A stretch of 64,000 bases of DNA from Streptomyces sp. YIM 130001. Lineage in GTDB: Bacteria > Actinomycetota > Actinomycetes > Streptomycetales > Streptomycetaceae. Under the pieces are notes generated by a model. That model did no database searches. It was not told the origin of the DNA and saw nothing but the letters and a program-made list of their open reading frames with translations. The DNA is taken from positions 283,970-347,969 of the forward strand of contig NZ_KZ984548.1 of NCBI RefSeq assembly GCF_003574445.1, read 5' to 3'. Positions 17,114-25,997 of this stretch are shown in pieces (positions within the stretch are counted from its first letter, which is position 1; each line of letters starts with the position of its first letter). Both the position numbers and the translations under genes were made by a program.

Positions 17114-18451
17114 TCAGGCCAGAGCCACGGCGTCCCCCGCCCCCTGCGGCCACGCGGTCAGCGGGGTGAAACCGCGATGGCCCGCCTCGCCGAACACCAT
17201 GACGGGCGCACCGCCGGACAGCGCGAGCAGCTTCCACAGCCCGGGCTGCGCGGCCGCCGTGTCCGTCAGCACGATCGCCGACTCCCCTTGTCCGTCGGCC
17301 AGTTGCCACCCGGTGTCCGTGCGGGTCGGCGTCACGTCCCCCAGCGTGACCGGCACCGAGTCGAGCCACGGATCGTCCCGCAGCGCCGTCCCGTACGCGG
17401 CGGCCGCCTCCTCGGGACCGACACCCACGGGCCGCGCGGAGGTCGGTGCCGGAGGGGCGAAGCGCTGCCCGAGAGCGGCGCGCGGTCCGGCCGCGTAGGA
17501 CGACAGCTCCGCGTCGACCGCGGCGCCGACGGGCAGCGCGAGCTCGGGGGCGCGTCCCGCCGCTCCGAAGGAGAGCAGCAGTGCGGTCTGCCCGCAGGCC
17601 GTGCCGTACGCCCATATCCGGCGCGTGGTCAGCTTCGCCTCCGACGTGTCGTACTGGGAGAGCACCAGCCAGTCGTCACGGACCGGCGGGCCGTCCGCGG
17701 AACCGGGCAGTCCGATGCGCGCGCGGACCGCCGCCGCCAGGCCGTCGGGCAACTGCTCGCGGCGCAGCCATGCCTGGTCGAGGAGGTGGAGCAGCGCGCA
17801 TTCCTCGAGGAGCCGCACGGGCCAGCCGGGGCCGGAGCCGGGCAGTGCGCCCAAGTTCTGTACCCGCGAGGCGAGTCCGGGCGCTTGGGCGTCGACCATC
17901 CGCCGGGCCGTCTCCTCCCAGAACCCGTACCCCGCCTGCTCGGCGCTCGCGAGACCGCTGCGCAGCAGGTCGGTCAGGCGCTGCTCCAGCTCCGTCACGC
18001 CCGACGTGACGCGCTCGGCCCGCCGCTCCGCCCGCTTCCGGGCCGCCTCGGGATCACTCGCCGCCGTGCCACCGCTCGTGCCGTCCGACGCGGCGGCGGC
18101 CGCGCGCTCGCGGCGCCCGGCCAGCCACTCCTGAGCCCAGTCCGCGGGCTGTGCGCCGGGCACCGTGCCGGCACCCTCCGCCCAGAGCAGCAGCAGCCCG
18201 AGCGCGTGCTTGCACGGGAACTTCCGGCTCGGGCAACTGCACTTGTACGCAGGCCCTGTCGTGTCCACCACGGTCTGGTACGGCTTTCTGCCGCTTCCCT
18301 TGCACAGCCCCCACACCGCCCCCTCGGACGTACTCCCCAGGCCGGACCACGGTCCGGCCGCACCGAGCTTGCTTCCCGCCTTGCGTGACGCGGCGTCAGG
18401 AGCCAGTGCAAGCACCTGATCCGTCGTCCAGCGCACCCCCTGCTGAGTCAT
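17114..18451 (-). CDS. SWIM zinc-finger protein
   Basis: 445-residue protein with a SWIM zinc finger near the N-terminus: Cys71-x-Cys73-x6-Cys80-x-His82 in YKCSCPSRKFPCKHALGL. SWIM domains bind zinc and mediate DNA or protein contacts. The rest has no recognised domain: Trp/Ala/Leu-rich helices in the middle (LTDLLRSGLASAEQAGYGFW) and a beta-rich C-terminal third. The ATG at 18451 was chosen because the conserved-looking part begins at MTQQGVRWTTDQ. It is divergent from the MoxR gene (297-bp gap) and upstream of DUF5691. The five genes probably form one functional unit, but the role of the SWIM protein is unknown. Confidence 0.88.
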   Translation of the reverse strand: MTQQGVRWTTDQVLALAPDAASRKAGSKLGAAGPWSGLGSTSEGAVWGLCKGSGRKPYQTVVDTTGPAYKCSCPSRKFPCKHALGLLLLWAEGAGTVPGAQPADWAQEWLAGRRERAAAAASDGTSGGTAASDPEAARKRAERRAERVTSGVTELEQRLTDLLRSGLASAEQAGYGFWEETARRMVDAQAPGLASRVQNLGALPGSGPGWPVRLLEECALLHLLDQAWLRREQLPDGLAAAVRARIGLPGSADGPPVRDDWLVLSQYDTSEAKLTTRRIWAYGTACGQTALLLSFGAAGRAPELALPVGAAVDAELSSYAAGPRAALGQRFAPPAPTSARPVGVGPEEAAAAYGTALRDDPWLDSVPVTLGDVTPTRTDTGWQLADGQGESAIVLTDTAAAQPGLWKLLALSGGAPVMVFGEAGHRGFTPLTAWPQGAGDAVALA

Positions 18452-18748
18452 GTCTTCGACGGTAGAACCCACCACTGACAGTGAGACCTGCTGCGGTGAT
18501 CTTCGCGCGCCTGCCCCGGTCACTCACTGACGCTTCTACCGGTGCCGAGCGGACGGGGCGCGGCATCACGACGTACCGCCGGTCCCCGGAGGTGGAAGCG
18601 GACGTGCATCTTCCAACCTGTCGCCGTGTGGCCCGAATTGGTGTCCGACCTGCGGAGACGGCTGATTGTCAGTGGCGTGGTGCACGGTTGTTCACACAGC
18701 CCGGAGAACGGGTCGGGGCGAGGCCCCCGACCACCTGGAGGGGGATCG

Positions 18749-19888
18749 ATGAGCGTGACCACGGACACCGCCGCCGACGGCGCCGCAGCCGCCCCGGCGA
18801 GCGAACCGGCCGAATCCATCAGGCCGCACGCCGAGGACGCCTTCGCGGCCGAACTGACGGCGCTCGCCGCCGCGGACGACCGGCCGCGCCCGGCCCGCTG
18901 GAAGCTGTCGCCGTGGGCCGTGGCGACGTATCTGCTCGGCGGCACGCTCCCCGACGGCACCCTGATCACGCCGAAGTACGTGGGGCCGCGCCGGCTCGTC
19001 GAGGTCGCCGTGACGACCCTCGCCACCGATCGCGCGCTGCTCCTGCTCGGTGTGCCGGGCACGGCCAAGACCTGGGTGTCCGAGCATCTCGCCGCGGCGG
19101 TGAGCGGCGACTCGACCCTGCTCGTGCAGGGCACCGCCGGCACCCCGGAGGAGGCCATCCGCTACGGCTGGAACTACGCGCAGCTCCTGGCCAACGGCCC
19201 GAGCAGGGACGCCCTCGTCCCCTCCCCGGTGATGCGCGCGATGGCCGAGGGCATGACGGCGCGGGTCGAGGAGCTCACCCGCATCCCGGCCGATGTGCAG
19301 GACACGTTGATCACGATCCTGTCCGAGAAGACGCTGCCGATACCCGAGTTGGGCCAGGAGGTCCAGGCGGTGCGCGGCTTCAACCTCATCGCGACGGCCA
19401 ACGACCGGGACCGCGGGGTCAACGACCTGTCGAGCGCCCTGCGCCGCCGCTTCAACACGGTGGTACTGCCGCTGCCGGAGAGCGTCGAGGCGGAGGTGGA
19501 CATCGTCTCGCGCCGCGTCGACCAGCTCGGCCGCTCGCTCGAACTGCCCACCGCGCCCGACGGCATGGACGAGATCCGCCGGGTCGTGACGGTCTTCCGC
19601 GAGCTGCGCGACGGCGTGACGAGCGACGGACGTACGAAGGTCAAGTCGCCGAGCGGCACGCTGTCGACGGCGGAGGCGATCTCCGTGGTGACCAACGGCC
19701 TCGCTCTCTCGGCGCACTTCGGTGACGGCGTCCTGCGCCCCGGCGATGTGGCCGCAGGCATCCTCGGCGCGGTCGTCCGCGACCCGGCCGCGGACCGGGT
19801 GATCTGGCAGGAGTACCTGGAGGCCGTCGTCCGCGAGCGGCACGGGTGGAAGGACTTCTACCGTGCCTGCCGAGAGGTGAGCGCGTGA
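18749..19888 (+). CDS. MoxR-type AAA+ ATPase
   Basis: 379-residue ATPase of the MoxR branch. Walker A is GVPGTAKT (101-108); the Walker B position reads VEELTR, with Glu in place of the usual Asp-Glu pair; sensor 1 is FNLIATAND near residue 212; SSALRRRFNTVVLPLP supplies the arginine-finger region. MoxR ATPases act as chaperones that remodel or metallate partners, nearly always with a VWA protein, which here is encoded two genes downstream. The ATG at 18749 has GGAGGGGG just upstream. Its stop overlaps the GTG of the DUF5682 gene, so translation of the three-gene operon is coupled. Confidence 0.92.
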   Translation: MSVTTDTAADGAAAAPASEPAESIRPHAEDAFAAELTALAAADDRPRPARWKLSPWAVATYLLGGTLPDGTLITPKYVGPRRLVEVAVTTLATDRALLLLGVPGTAKTWVSEHLAAAVSGDSTLLVQGTAGTPEEAIRYGWNYAQLLANGPSRDALVPSPVMRAMAEGMTARVEELTRIPADVQDTLITILSEKTLPIPELGQEVQAVRGFNLIATANDRDRGVNDLSSALRRRFNTVVLPLPESVEAEVDIVSRRVDQLGRSLELPTAPDGMDEIRRVVTVFRELRDGVTSDGRTKVKSPSGTLSTAEAISVVTNGLALSAHFGDGVLRPGDVAAGILGAVVRDPAADRVIWQEYLEAVVRERHGWKDFYRACREVSA

Positions 19889-22479
19889 TCGGCACGGGAG
19901 AAGGGGGAGCTACGGGGACCCCGCCCGACGGCGCCGGACGGGGCGCCGAGGCCGGGGCGGCGGGACCTTGGCTGCTCGGGGTGCGGCATCACGGCCCGGG
20001 GTCGGCCAAGGCGGTGCGGGCCGCGCTCGACGCCCGGACGCCCGCGGTGGTCCTGATCGAGGGCCCGCCGGAGGCGGACGCGCTGGTGCCGCTGGCGGCC
20101 GACGCGGGCATGACTCCGCCGGTCGCCCTGCTCGCGCATGTGGTGGACGAGCCGGGGCGCTCGGTGTTCTGGCCGTTCGCCGAGTTCTCGCCGGAGTGGG
20201 TGGCGTTGCGCTGGGCGCACGAGCACGGCGTACCGGCCCGTTTCATCGACCTTCCCGCGGCGCACACACTCGCCCTGCGGGCACCGGCGGTGGGGGAGGG
20301 GGAGCCCGTACCGGAGTCCGCGGACGGTCCGCAGTCCCTGCCTCGGCCCCCGTCCCTGCCTCGACCTCCGTCCCCGTCCGAACCAGGACCCGAGTCGGAG
20401 CCCGAGACCGACGGCCTCCGGGTCGACCCGCTCGCCGTACTCGCCGAGGCCGCCGGATACGACGACCCGGAGCGCTGGTGGGAGGACATGGTCGAGCACC
20501 GTACGGGCGCCGGTGACCCGCTCGCCCCGTTCGCCGCGCTCGACGAGGCGATGAGCGCCCTGCGCGAGGCGTACGGGGACGGCGGCCATGAGCGGGACCA
20601 GGTCCGCGAGGCCTGCATGCGCCTGCGGATCAGGGCCGCCCGCAAGGAGTTCGGGGACGGCGTCGCCGTGGTCTGCGGCGCCTGGCACGTGCCCGCCCTG
20701 CGCACCCGCACCACGGTGACCGCCGACCGTGCGCTCCTCAAGGGCCTGCCCAAGGCCAGGACCGAGATGACCTGGGTGCCCTGGACCCACCGCCGGCTCG
20801 CCCGCGCCGGCGGTTACGGCGCGGGAATCGAGTCGCCCGGCTGGTACGCCCATCTGTTCGCGGCCCGGGACCGGCCTCTCGAGCGGTGGATGACCAAGGT
20901 CGCGGGCCTGCTGCGGGACGAGGACCGGCCCGTTTCCTCGGCCCATGTGATCGAGGCGGTCCGGCTCGCCGAGACCCTCGCCGTCATGCGCGGCCGCCCG
21001 CTCGCGGGCCTGACCGAGACGACCGACGCGGTCCGAGCGGTGATGTGCGAAGGCTCCGACGTACCGCTCGCCCTGGTGCGGGACCGGCTGGTCGTGGGGG
21101 ACGTACTCGGCGAGGTCCCGGAATCCGCTCCGGCCGTTCCCCTGCAGCGGGACCTGACCCGGTTGCAGCGCAAGCTCCGGCTCAAACCGGAGGCGCTGGA
21201 GCGGGAGTTGGAGCTCGACCTGCGCAAGGAGACCGACACGGCCCGGGGCCTGCTGCTGCACCGCCTGCGGCTGCTCGGCGTCGGCTGGGGCGAGCCGTCG
21301 CGCGCCGCCCGCGGCAGCACCGGCACCTTCCGGGAGAGCTGGCGGCTGCGCTGGGAGCCCGAGCTGTCGGTACGGGTCGCCGAGGCCGGCGTCTGGGGCA
21401 CCACGGTGGAGGGCGCGGCGACCGCGAAGGCCCGGACGGACGCGGTCGGCGCGCAGGCGCTCGCCGACGTCACCGCCCTGGCGGAGCACTGCCTGCTCGC
21501 CGGCCTGTCCGATGCCCTCCCGGTCGTGATGCGGGTACTGGCCGACCGTGCCGCGCTCGACGCGGACGTCGGCCACCTCGCCCAGGCGCTGCCCGCCCTG
21601 GTCCGGTCGCTGCGCTACGGCGACGTCCGGGGCACCGACACGAGCGCCCTCGCCGAGGTCGCGGCCGGTCTCGCCGAGCGGGTGTTCGTCGGCCTGCCAC
21701 CCGCCTGCGTGGCGCTCGACGCGGACGGGGCGGCCGAGATGCGCACCCACGTCGACGCGGTGCACGGCGCGGTCTCGCTTCTGGGCCAGGAACCCTCCAT
21801 CACCGGACATGCTGCCGACACCACCGGACATGCTGCCAACGGCGCGGGCATACAAAGGCGTTGGCGCAAGGTCCTACGCGTGCTCAGTACGCGTGACACC
21901 GTTCCGGGTGCGATCCGCGGGCGCGCGGTGCGGATGCTGCTCGACGAGGGCGAGCTGGCCGAGGACGAGACGGCCCGCCTGATGGGCCTCGCGCTCTCGC
22001 GCGGCACCCCGCCGGGCGATGCGGCCGCCTGGATCGAGGGTTTCGTCGGCGGCGGCACCGGCGGCGGCATGCTGCTCGTCCACGACGAACGCCTGCTCGG
22101 CCTGGTCGACGACTGGCTCACCGGGGTGCCCGCCGACGCGTTCACCGACGTACTGCCCCTGCTGAGGCGGACGTTCTCCGAGTACGAGCCCGGGGTGCGC
22201 CGCACGCTCGGTGAGCTGGTGCGCCGCGGTCCGTCCGGTGCGCCGGCGCCGATCACGGGCGGGGGCGGGCTGCCCGGCTTCGCCGCCGACCCCGACCCGG
22301 GGCGGTCGGACGCCGTACTGCCCGTATTGCGGCTGCTGTTGGGCCTCGAGCCGGGTGCCCCGGGCACGAACGCTGCTCTCGCCACGGCCGGCGGCACGGG
22401 GACGGGCACCGACGCCGGGATCGATACCGACCTCACCGATAACACCGCCATCGAGGAACGACAGGAGGCCGCCGTATGA
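19885..22479 (+). CDS. DUF5682 family protein
   Basis: 864-residue protein of the DUF5682 family. The N-terminal 280 residues carry two G-x-x-H motifs, GVRH (His35) and GAWH (His268), and an acidic EGPPE (Glu59), a pattern like the TraB/EreA/Tiki superfamily; this is my inference. The remaining two thirds are helical, Leu/Ala/Arg-rich (LQRDLTRLQRKLRLKPEALE, and paired helices around the centre), with Pro-rich low-complexity insertions at about 20320-20400 and a short direct repeat near 21806-21840. The GTG start at 19885 overlaps the MoxR stop and follows GAGAGG; its own stop overlaps the VWA start. Function unknown, probably a client or adaptor of the ATPase. Confidence 0.88.
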   Translation: MIGTGEGGATGTPPDGAGRGAEAGAAGPWLLGVRHHGPGSAKAVRAALDARTPAVVLIEGPPEADALVPLAADAGMTPPVALLAHVVDEPGRSVFWPFAEFSPEWVALRWAHEHGVPARFIDLPAAHTLALRAPAVGEGEPVPESADGPQSLPRPPSLPRPPSPSEPGPESEPETDGLRVDPLAVLAEAAGYDDPERWWEDMVEHRTGAGDPLAPFAALDEAMSALREAYGDGGHERDQVREACMRLRIRAARKEFGDGVAVVCGAWHVPALRTRTTVTADRALLKGLPKARTEMTWVPWTHRRLARAGGYGAGIESPGWYAHLFAARDRPLERWMTKVAGLLRDEDRPVSSAHVIEAVRLAETLAVMRGRPLAGLTETTDAVRAVMCEGSDVPLALVRDRLVVGDVLGEVPESAPAVPLQRDLTRLQRKLRLKPEALERELELDLRKETDTARGLLLHRLRLLGVGWGEPSRAARGSTGTFRESWRLRWEPELSVRVAEAGVWGTTVEGAATAKARTDAVGAQALADVTALAEHCLLAGLSDALPVVMRVLADRAALDADVGHLAQALPALVRSLRYGDVRGTDTSALAEVAAGLAERVFVGLPPACVALDADGAAEMRTHVDAVHGAVSLLGQEPSITGHAADTTGHAANGAGIQRRWRKVLRVLSTRDTVPGAIRGRAVRMLLDEGELAEDETARLMGLALSRGTPPGDAAAWIEGFVGGGTGGGMLLVHDERLLGLVDDWLTGVPADAFTDVLPLLRRTFSEYEPGVRRTLGELVRRGPSGAPAPITGGGGLPGFAADPDPGRSDAVLPVLRLLLGLEPGAPGTNAALATAGGTGTGTDAGIDTDLTDNTAIEERQEAAV

Positions 22480-23666
22480 GTGCCGACGCGGTGAGCGCGC
22501 GGGGCCCGGCCGGCGAGGCGGACACCGGCGAGCGGCTGCGCCGCTGGCGGCTGGTGCTCGGCGGGGACAGCGCGGACGGCACGGGATGCGAACTGTCCGG
22601 CAGGGACGCCGCGATGGACGGAGCGCTCGCCTCGCTGTACGGGCGCGGGGGCAAGGAGCACAGGACGGGCAAGAACCGTGCGGCGGGGCTCGGCGCCTCG
22701 GCGCCGTCCGTGGCCCGCTGGCTCGGCGACATCAGGACGTACTTCCCGTCCTCCGTCGTCCAGGTCATGCAGCGCGACGCGATCGACCGGCTCGGCCTGT
22801 CGACGCTGCTCCTGGAGCCGGAGATGCTGGAGGCGGTCGAGGCCGACGTGCATCTCGTAGGCACCCTGCTCTCGCTCAACAAGGCGATGCCCGAGACCAC
22901 CAAGGAGACGGCACGCGCCGTGGTGCGCAAGGTGGTCGAGGACCTCGAGCGCCGGCTCGCCACCCGCACCCGGGCCACGCTGACCGGCGCACTCGACCGC
23001 AGCGCCAGGATCAACAGGCCGCGCCACCACGACATCGACTGGAACCGCACGATCGCGGCCAACCTCAAGCACTACCTCCCCGACCACAAGACGATCGTGC
23101 CCGAGCGGCTGATCGGACACGGCCGGGCCGCCCAGTCGGTCAAGAAGGAAGTCGTGCTCTGCATCGACCAGTCGGGGTCGATGGCGGCATCGGTGGTGTA
23201 CGCCTCGGTGTTCGGCGCCGTGCTCTCCTCGATGCGGTCGATCCGGACGCGGCTCGTGGTCTTCGACACGTCCGTCGTCGACCTCACCGACCAGCTCGAC
23301 GATCCGGTGGACGTCCTGTTCGGCACGCAGCTGGGCGGCGGCACGGACATCAACCGGGCCCTCGCGTACTGCCAGTCGCAGATCACCCGCCCCGCCGAGA
23401 CCGTCGTGGTCCTCGTCTCCGACCTCTACGAAGGCGGCATACGCCACGAGATGCTGCGCCGAGTGGCCGCGATGAAGGCGTCCGAGGTGCAGTTCGTGAC
23501 CCTGCTCGCGCTGTCCGACGAGGGCGCTCCGGCCTACGACCGGGAGCATGCGGCGGCCCTCGCGGAGCTCGGCGCACCGGCGTTCGCCTGCACGCCCGAC
23601 CTGTTCCCCGAGGTGATGGCGGCGGCGATCGAGAAGAGGCCGCTTCCGATACCGGCGGCCGGCTGA
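22476..23666 (+). CDS. VWA-domain protein, MoxR partner
   Basis: 396-residue protein. The N-terminal half is helical; the C-terminal half is a von Willebrand A domain with a complete metal site: DQSGS (231-235), Thr290 in GGGTDINR and Asp316 in VSDLYEGG. No signal peptide or membrane helix, so it is cytoplasmic. MoxR/VWA pairs are known to work together in protein complex assembly (as in CbbQ/CbbO and RavA/ViaA). The ATG overlaps the DUF5682 stop (ATGA), so the three proteins are probably made in fixed ratio. A hairpin follows immediately and ends the operon. Confidence 0.93.
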   Translation: MSADAVSARGPAGEADTGERLRRWRLVLGGDSADGTGCELSGRDAAMDGALASLYGRGGKEHRTGKNRAAGLGASAPSVARWLGDIRTYFPSSVVQVMQRDAIDRLGLSTLLLEPEMLEAVEADVHLVGTLLSLNKAMPETTKETARAVVRKVVEDLERRLATRTRATLTGALDRSARINRPRHHDIDWNRTIAANLKHYLPDHKTIVPERLIGHGRAAQSVKKEVVLCIDQSGSMAASVVYASVFGAVLSSMRSIRTRLVVFDTSVVDLTDQLDDPVDVLFGTQLGGGTDINRALAYCQSQITRPAETVVVLVSDLYEGGIRHEMLRRVAAMKASEVQFVTLLALSDEGAPAYDREHAAALAELGAPAFACTPDLFPEVMAAAIEKRPLPIPAAG

Positions 23667-23667
23667 G

Positions 23668-23692
23668 CCGCGGAGCCGGACGGGCTCCGCGG
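23668..23692 (+). terminator. Terminator of the MoxR/VWA operon
   Basis: A perfect 10-bp stem (CCGCGGAGCC / GGCTCCGCGG, 5-base loop) starts 2 bp after the VWA stop codon. Confidence 0.7.
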
Positions 23693-23901
23693 AGCGGCCA
23701 GGGGGCGGTGCTCATACCGGACATGGCGACTCATCGGTAACGCAGGGCTTGCGCCGTGCCAGGAGTCGCGTGCGAGGATCGGCGGGTCCCCGGTCGGAGC
23801 GTTGGCTTCCGTATGGGCGCGAGCGTCGGCCGTGACACGGGTGCGCCCCGCGCCACCGGGCCGCCCCACCACCGAGCCACCGCTTCGGAGGGCCACCGAA
23901 C

Positions 23902-25872
23902 TTGACCGCTGCAGCGACGCCTCCCGTTGCCGCCCGGCGCGCAGTGCGCCCGGCGGGGATGCGGCGTGCGCTCGGTCGCGAGGCGGCTGTCGCCGGGCCG
24001 GCCGTGGCGAGGCGGCTGCTGCGGCTCGGCGTCGTGGTCGGCGGGCTGTTCGCCCTCGGACTCCTCGCACTTGCCCACGCGGACGGGGCGAGCGCCGACG
24101 AGTCACGCCCCGCTGCCGTATCGCCCGCACGGTCGGATGACGCTCCGGTGCGGGAGGTGTTGAGGCCCGACGTCGCACCGGCCGCCGGCGATCCGGAAGC
24201 CGGTGCCTCGGAGCCGGCGCCGACCGATGCGCCGGCTGCGGCCACTTCAGGCCTGAAACGAGCCGCTGCCCAAGCGGGCGCGATCGATGCGGGAGCGCGC
24301 GGCGGGCCCGACGCCGGCGTCGGCGGGGAGGGACTGCGTGCGGCCCCGGTCCGGGAACCCGCGCCCACCGACGCCTCGACTCCGGCGACCTCCCGGCCGG
24401 AACGATCCGATGTCGATGTCGATGTCGATGTCGACGCCGATGTCGACGCGAGCGCGACCGGCCCCAGCACCACCGCGTCCCACAGCACCGCGCCCCACAC
24501 GGCCCGCGCGGACGGTGCACGAGCGACGCACAAGTCCCGTGCGTCCGACCCGCAACCCGTCATCGGGCACGCCTCCTCCACGACCGGCCTCGAGGCCCCG
24601 ACCGAACCCGGCGTCGAGGCACCGGCGAAGACAACTCCCCACGCCGACACGGCGCCTGCCCCGACCACGGCAGCCGGTCCGCCCGAGTCGTCCGCCCCGG
24701 CCACGGCGCCCGGCAGGACGACACAGTCCGTCCGCGCCACTCACTCCTCGGCCCCCGCAACGCCCCGTCGGGCCGTGCCCTCGGCAGCCACCGCCGTCTC
24801 CTCGACCCGAGACCTCCCCGGCCTCGGGCGGCCCGACCTGGACCGGTCGCCCCACGGCGAACGAGCCGGTGGCTCCGCGACCCCGTCGAGTGCCGCCGTC
24901 AGTACGACGCTCGGGAGCAGCAGCGACACCCCAGGGGTCCACGCGGCCGACGGCGCACGGCACTTGACCGGCTCGACGGCGAACGCTCCCGAGCCCCCGG
25001 CTGACGTCACCGCCGACGCCCGGTCCGTGGGTGCGGAGTCCGTCGGAGCCTTTGAGCCAGTGACCGAAGGCAACGGCGTCCGGCACTCGGGCGGTTCGCG
25101 AACCGGCGTTCCCGTGGAGGCCGTGGCGCACGGTGCCGCCGGCGCGGTGCCAGGGGTTCTCGGCCACGCGCCCGAGGGCAACGCCGTTCGCCAGGTGGCC
25201 GGTTCGGCCACCGAGAGGGTCTCCGGAGGACTGGCGTCCCTGCTCGTGGCGCGGGACGTCGCGCCGGGTGAGCGGCCGGTCGATGGAGTCGTCCGGGCCG
25301 TCGTTCGTACTGCCACCGAGAGCCTCCGGGCGACCGGTGGCGTGGTCGAGGGCGCCGTCGACCGTCTGACCCGCCCCGTCACCGCGCCCGTGGGCACCCT
25401 CGCCTCGGCAGTGGTGGACGCGGCTGGAGCGGCGGACGCTCTTCCCGTCCCGGGCGGGGCCGTCCCCGGCCTTCCGGGACCGGCGGACCCGCAGGTCGAG
25501 GCCGGGCAGCGCGCCGACGCCACCGCAGCACCCGCCGCCACGACCACCGGCGTACGCACCGCAGTTGAGGCCGCCGAGGCCGGATCCGCCGCTTCCGGCG
25601 CGGTGTTCGCACCGGTCGAAGGCCCCGCCGGTACGGACCCCGCGGCACGGGCGTACACGGCAGGCGACGGGCAGAGCCCGTCTCCCGCGCCCCGGCCCGG
25701 CGGCACCGCCGGGCAGTGCGTCGCCGACAGCGGTGGCCAGCGGGGCGGTGACGCGCACGGCGTCGCGTTCGCGGGCGGCGCCGCGTTCGGTCTCGTACCG
25801 GGCTCGGGTGCGGACGCGTCCTCGGACGCGGTCCGCGACAGGCACCGCGACATCCTCGAATTCCCCGGCTAG
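23902..25872 (+). CDS. Large low-complexity exported protein
   Basis: 656-residue protein with no recognised domain. A basic N-terminus precedes one hydrophobic helix (LLRLGVVVGGLFALGLLALA, about residues 35-55) ending AHADGASADE, so it is either secreted or membrane-anchored. The rest is Ala/Pro/Thr/Ser/Gly-rich and disordered-looking, with recurring motifs such as GNGVRHSGGS, GNAVRQVAGS, and a Val-Asp run (VDVDVDVDADVDA) encoded by GATGTC hexamers at about 24410-24450. The start is TTG at 23902 with GGAGGG about 10 nt upstream. It is co-oriented with the next exported protein, 125 bp away. High-GC composition can produce spurious long frames, but the signal-like start and the ribosome binding site support a real gene. 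Confidence 0.65.
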   Translation: MTAAATPPVAARRAVRPAGMRRALGREAAVAGPAVARRLLRLGVVVGGLFALGLLALAHADGASADESRPAAVSPARSDDAPVREVLRPDVAPAAGDPEAGASEPAPTDAPAAATSGLKRAAAQAGAIDAGARGGPDAGVGGEGLRAAPVREPAPTDASTPATSRPERSDVDVDVDVDADVDASATGPSTTASHSTAPHTARADGARATHKSRASDPQPVIGHASSTTGLEAPTEPGVEAPAKTTPHADTAPAPTTAAGPPESSAPATAPGRTTQSVRATHSSAPATPRRAVPSAATAVSSTRDLPGLGRPDLDRSPHGERAGGSATPSSAAVSTTLGSSSDTPGVHAADGARHLTGSTANAPEPPADVTADARSVGAESVGAFEPVTEGNGVRHSGGSRTGVPVEAVAHGAAGAVPGVLGHAPEGNAVRQVAGSATERVSGGLASLLVARDVAPGERPVDGVVRAVVRTATESLRATGGVVEGAVDRLTRPVTAPVGTLASAVVDAAGAADALPVPGGAVPGLPGPADPQVEAGQRADATAAPAATTTGVRTAVEAAEAGSAASGAVFAPVEGPAGTDPAARAYTAGDGQSPSPAPRPGGTAGQCVADSGGQRGGDAHGVAFAGGAAFGLVPGSGADASSDAVRDRHRDILEFPG

Positions 25873-25997
25873 GGCAGGCACTTCCCCCGCCTGACGACCT
25901 GCCGCGCGGGGGCGGGACAGGTCTGCCCGCCAGGGAGAGCACGGCCGGACGGCCGCCTCCCGACCCCCCTTTCGAATTCGAAGGATCTGAAGCGATC

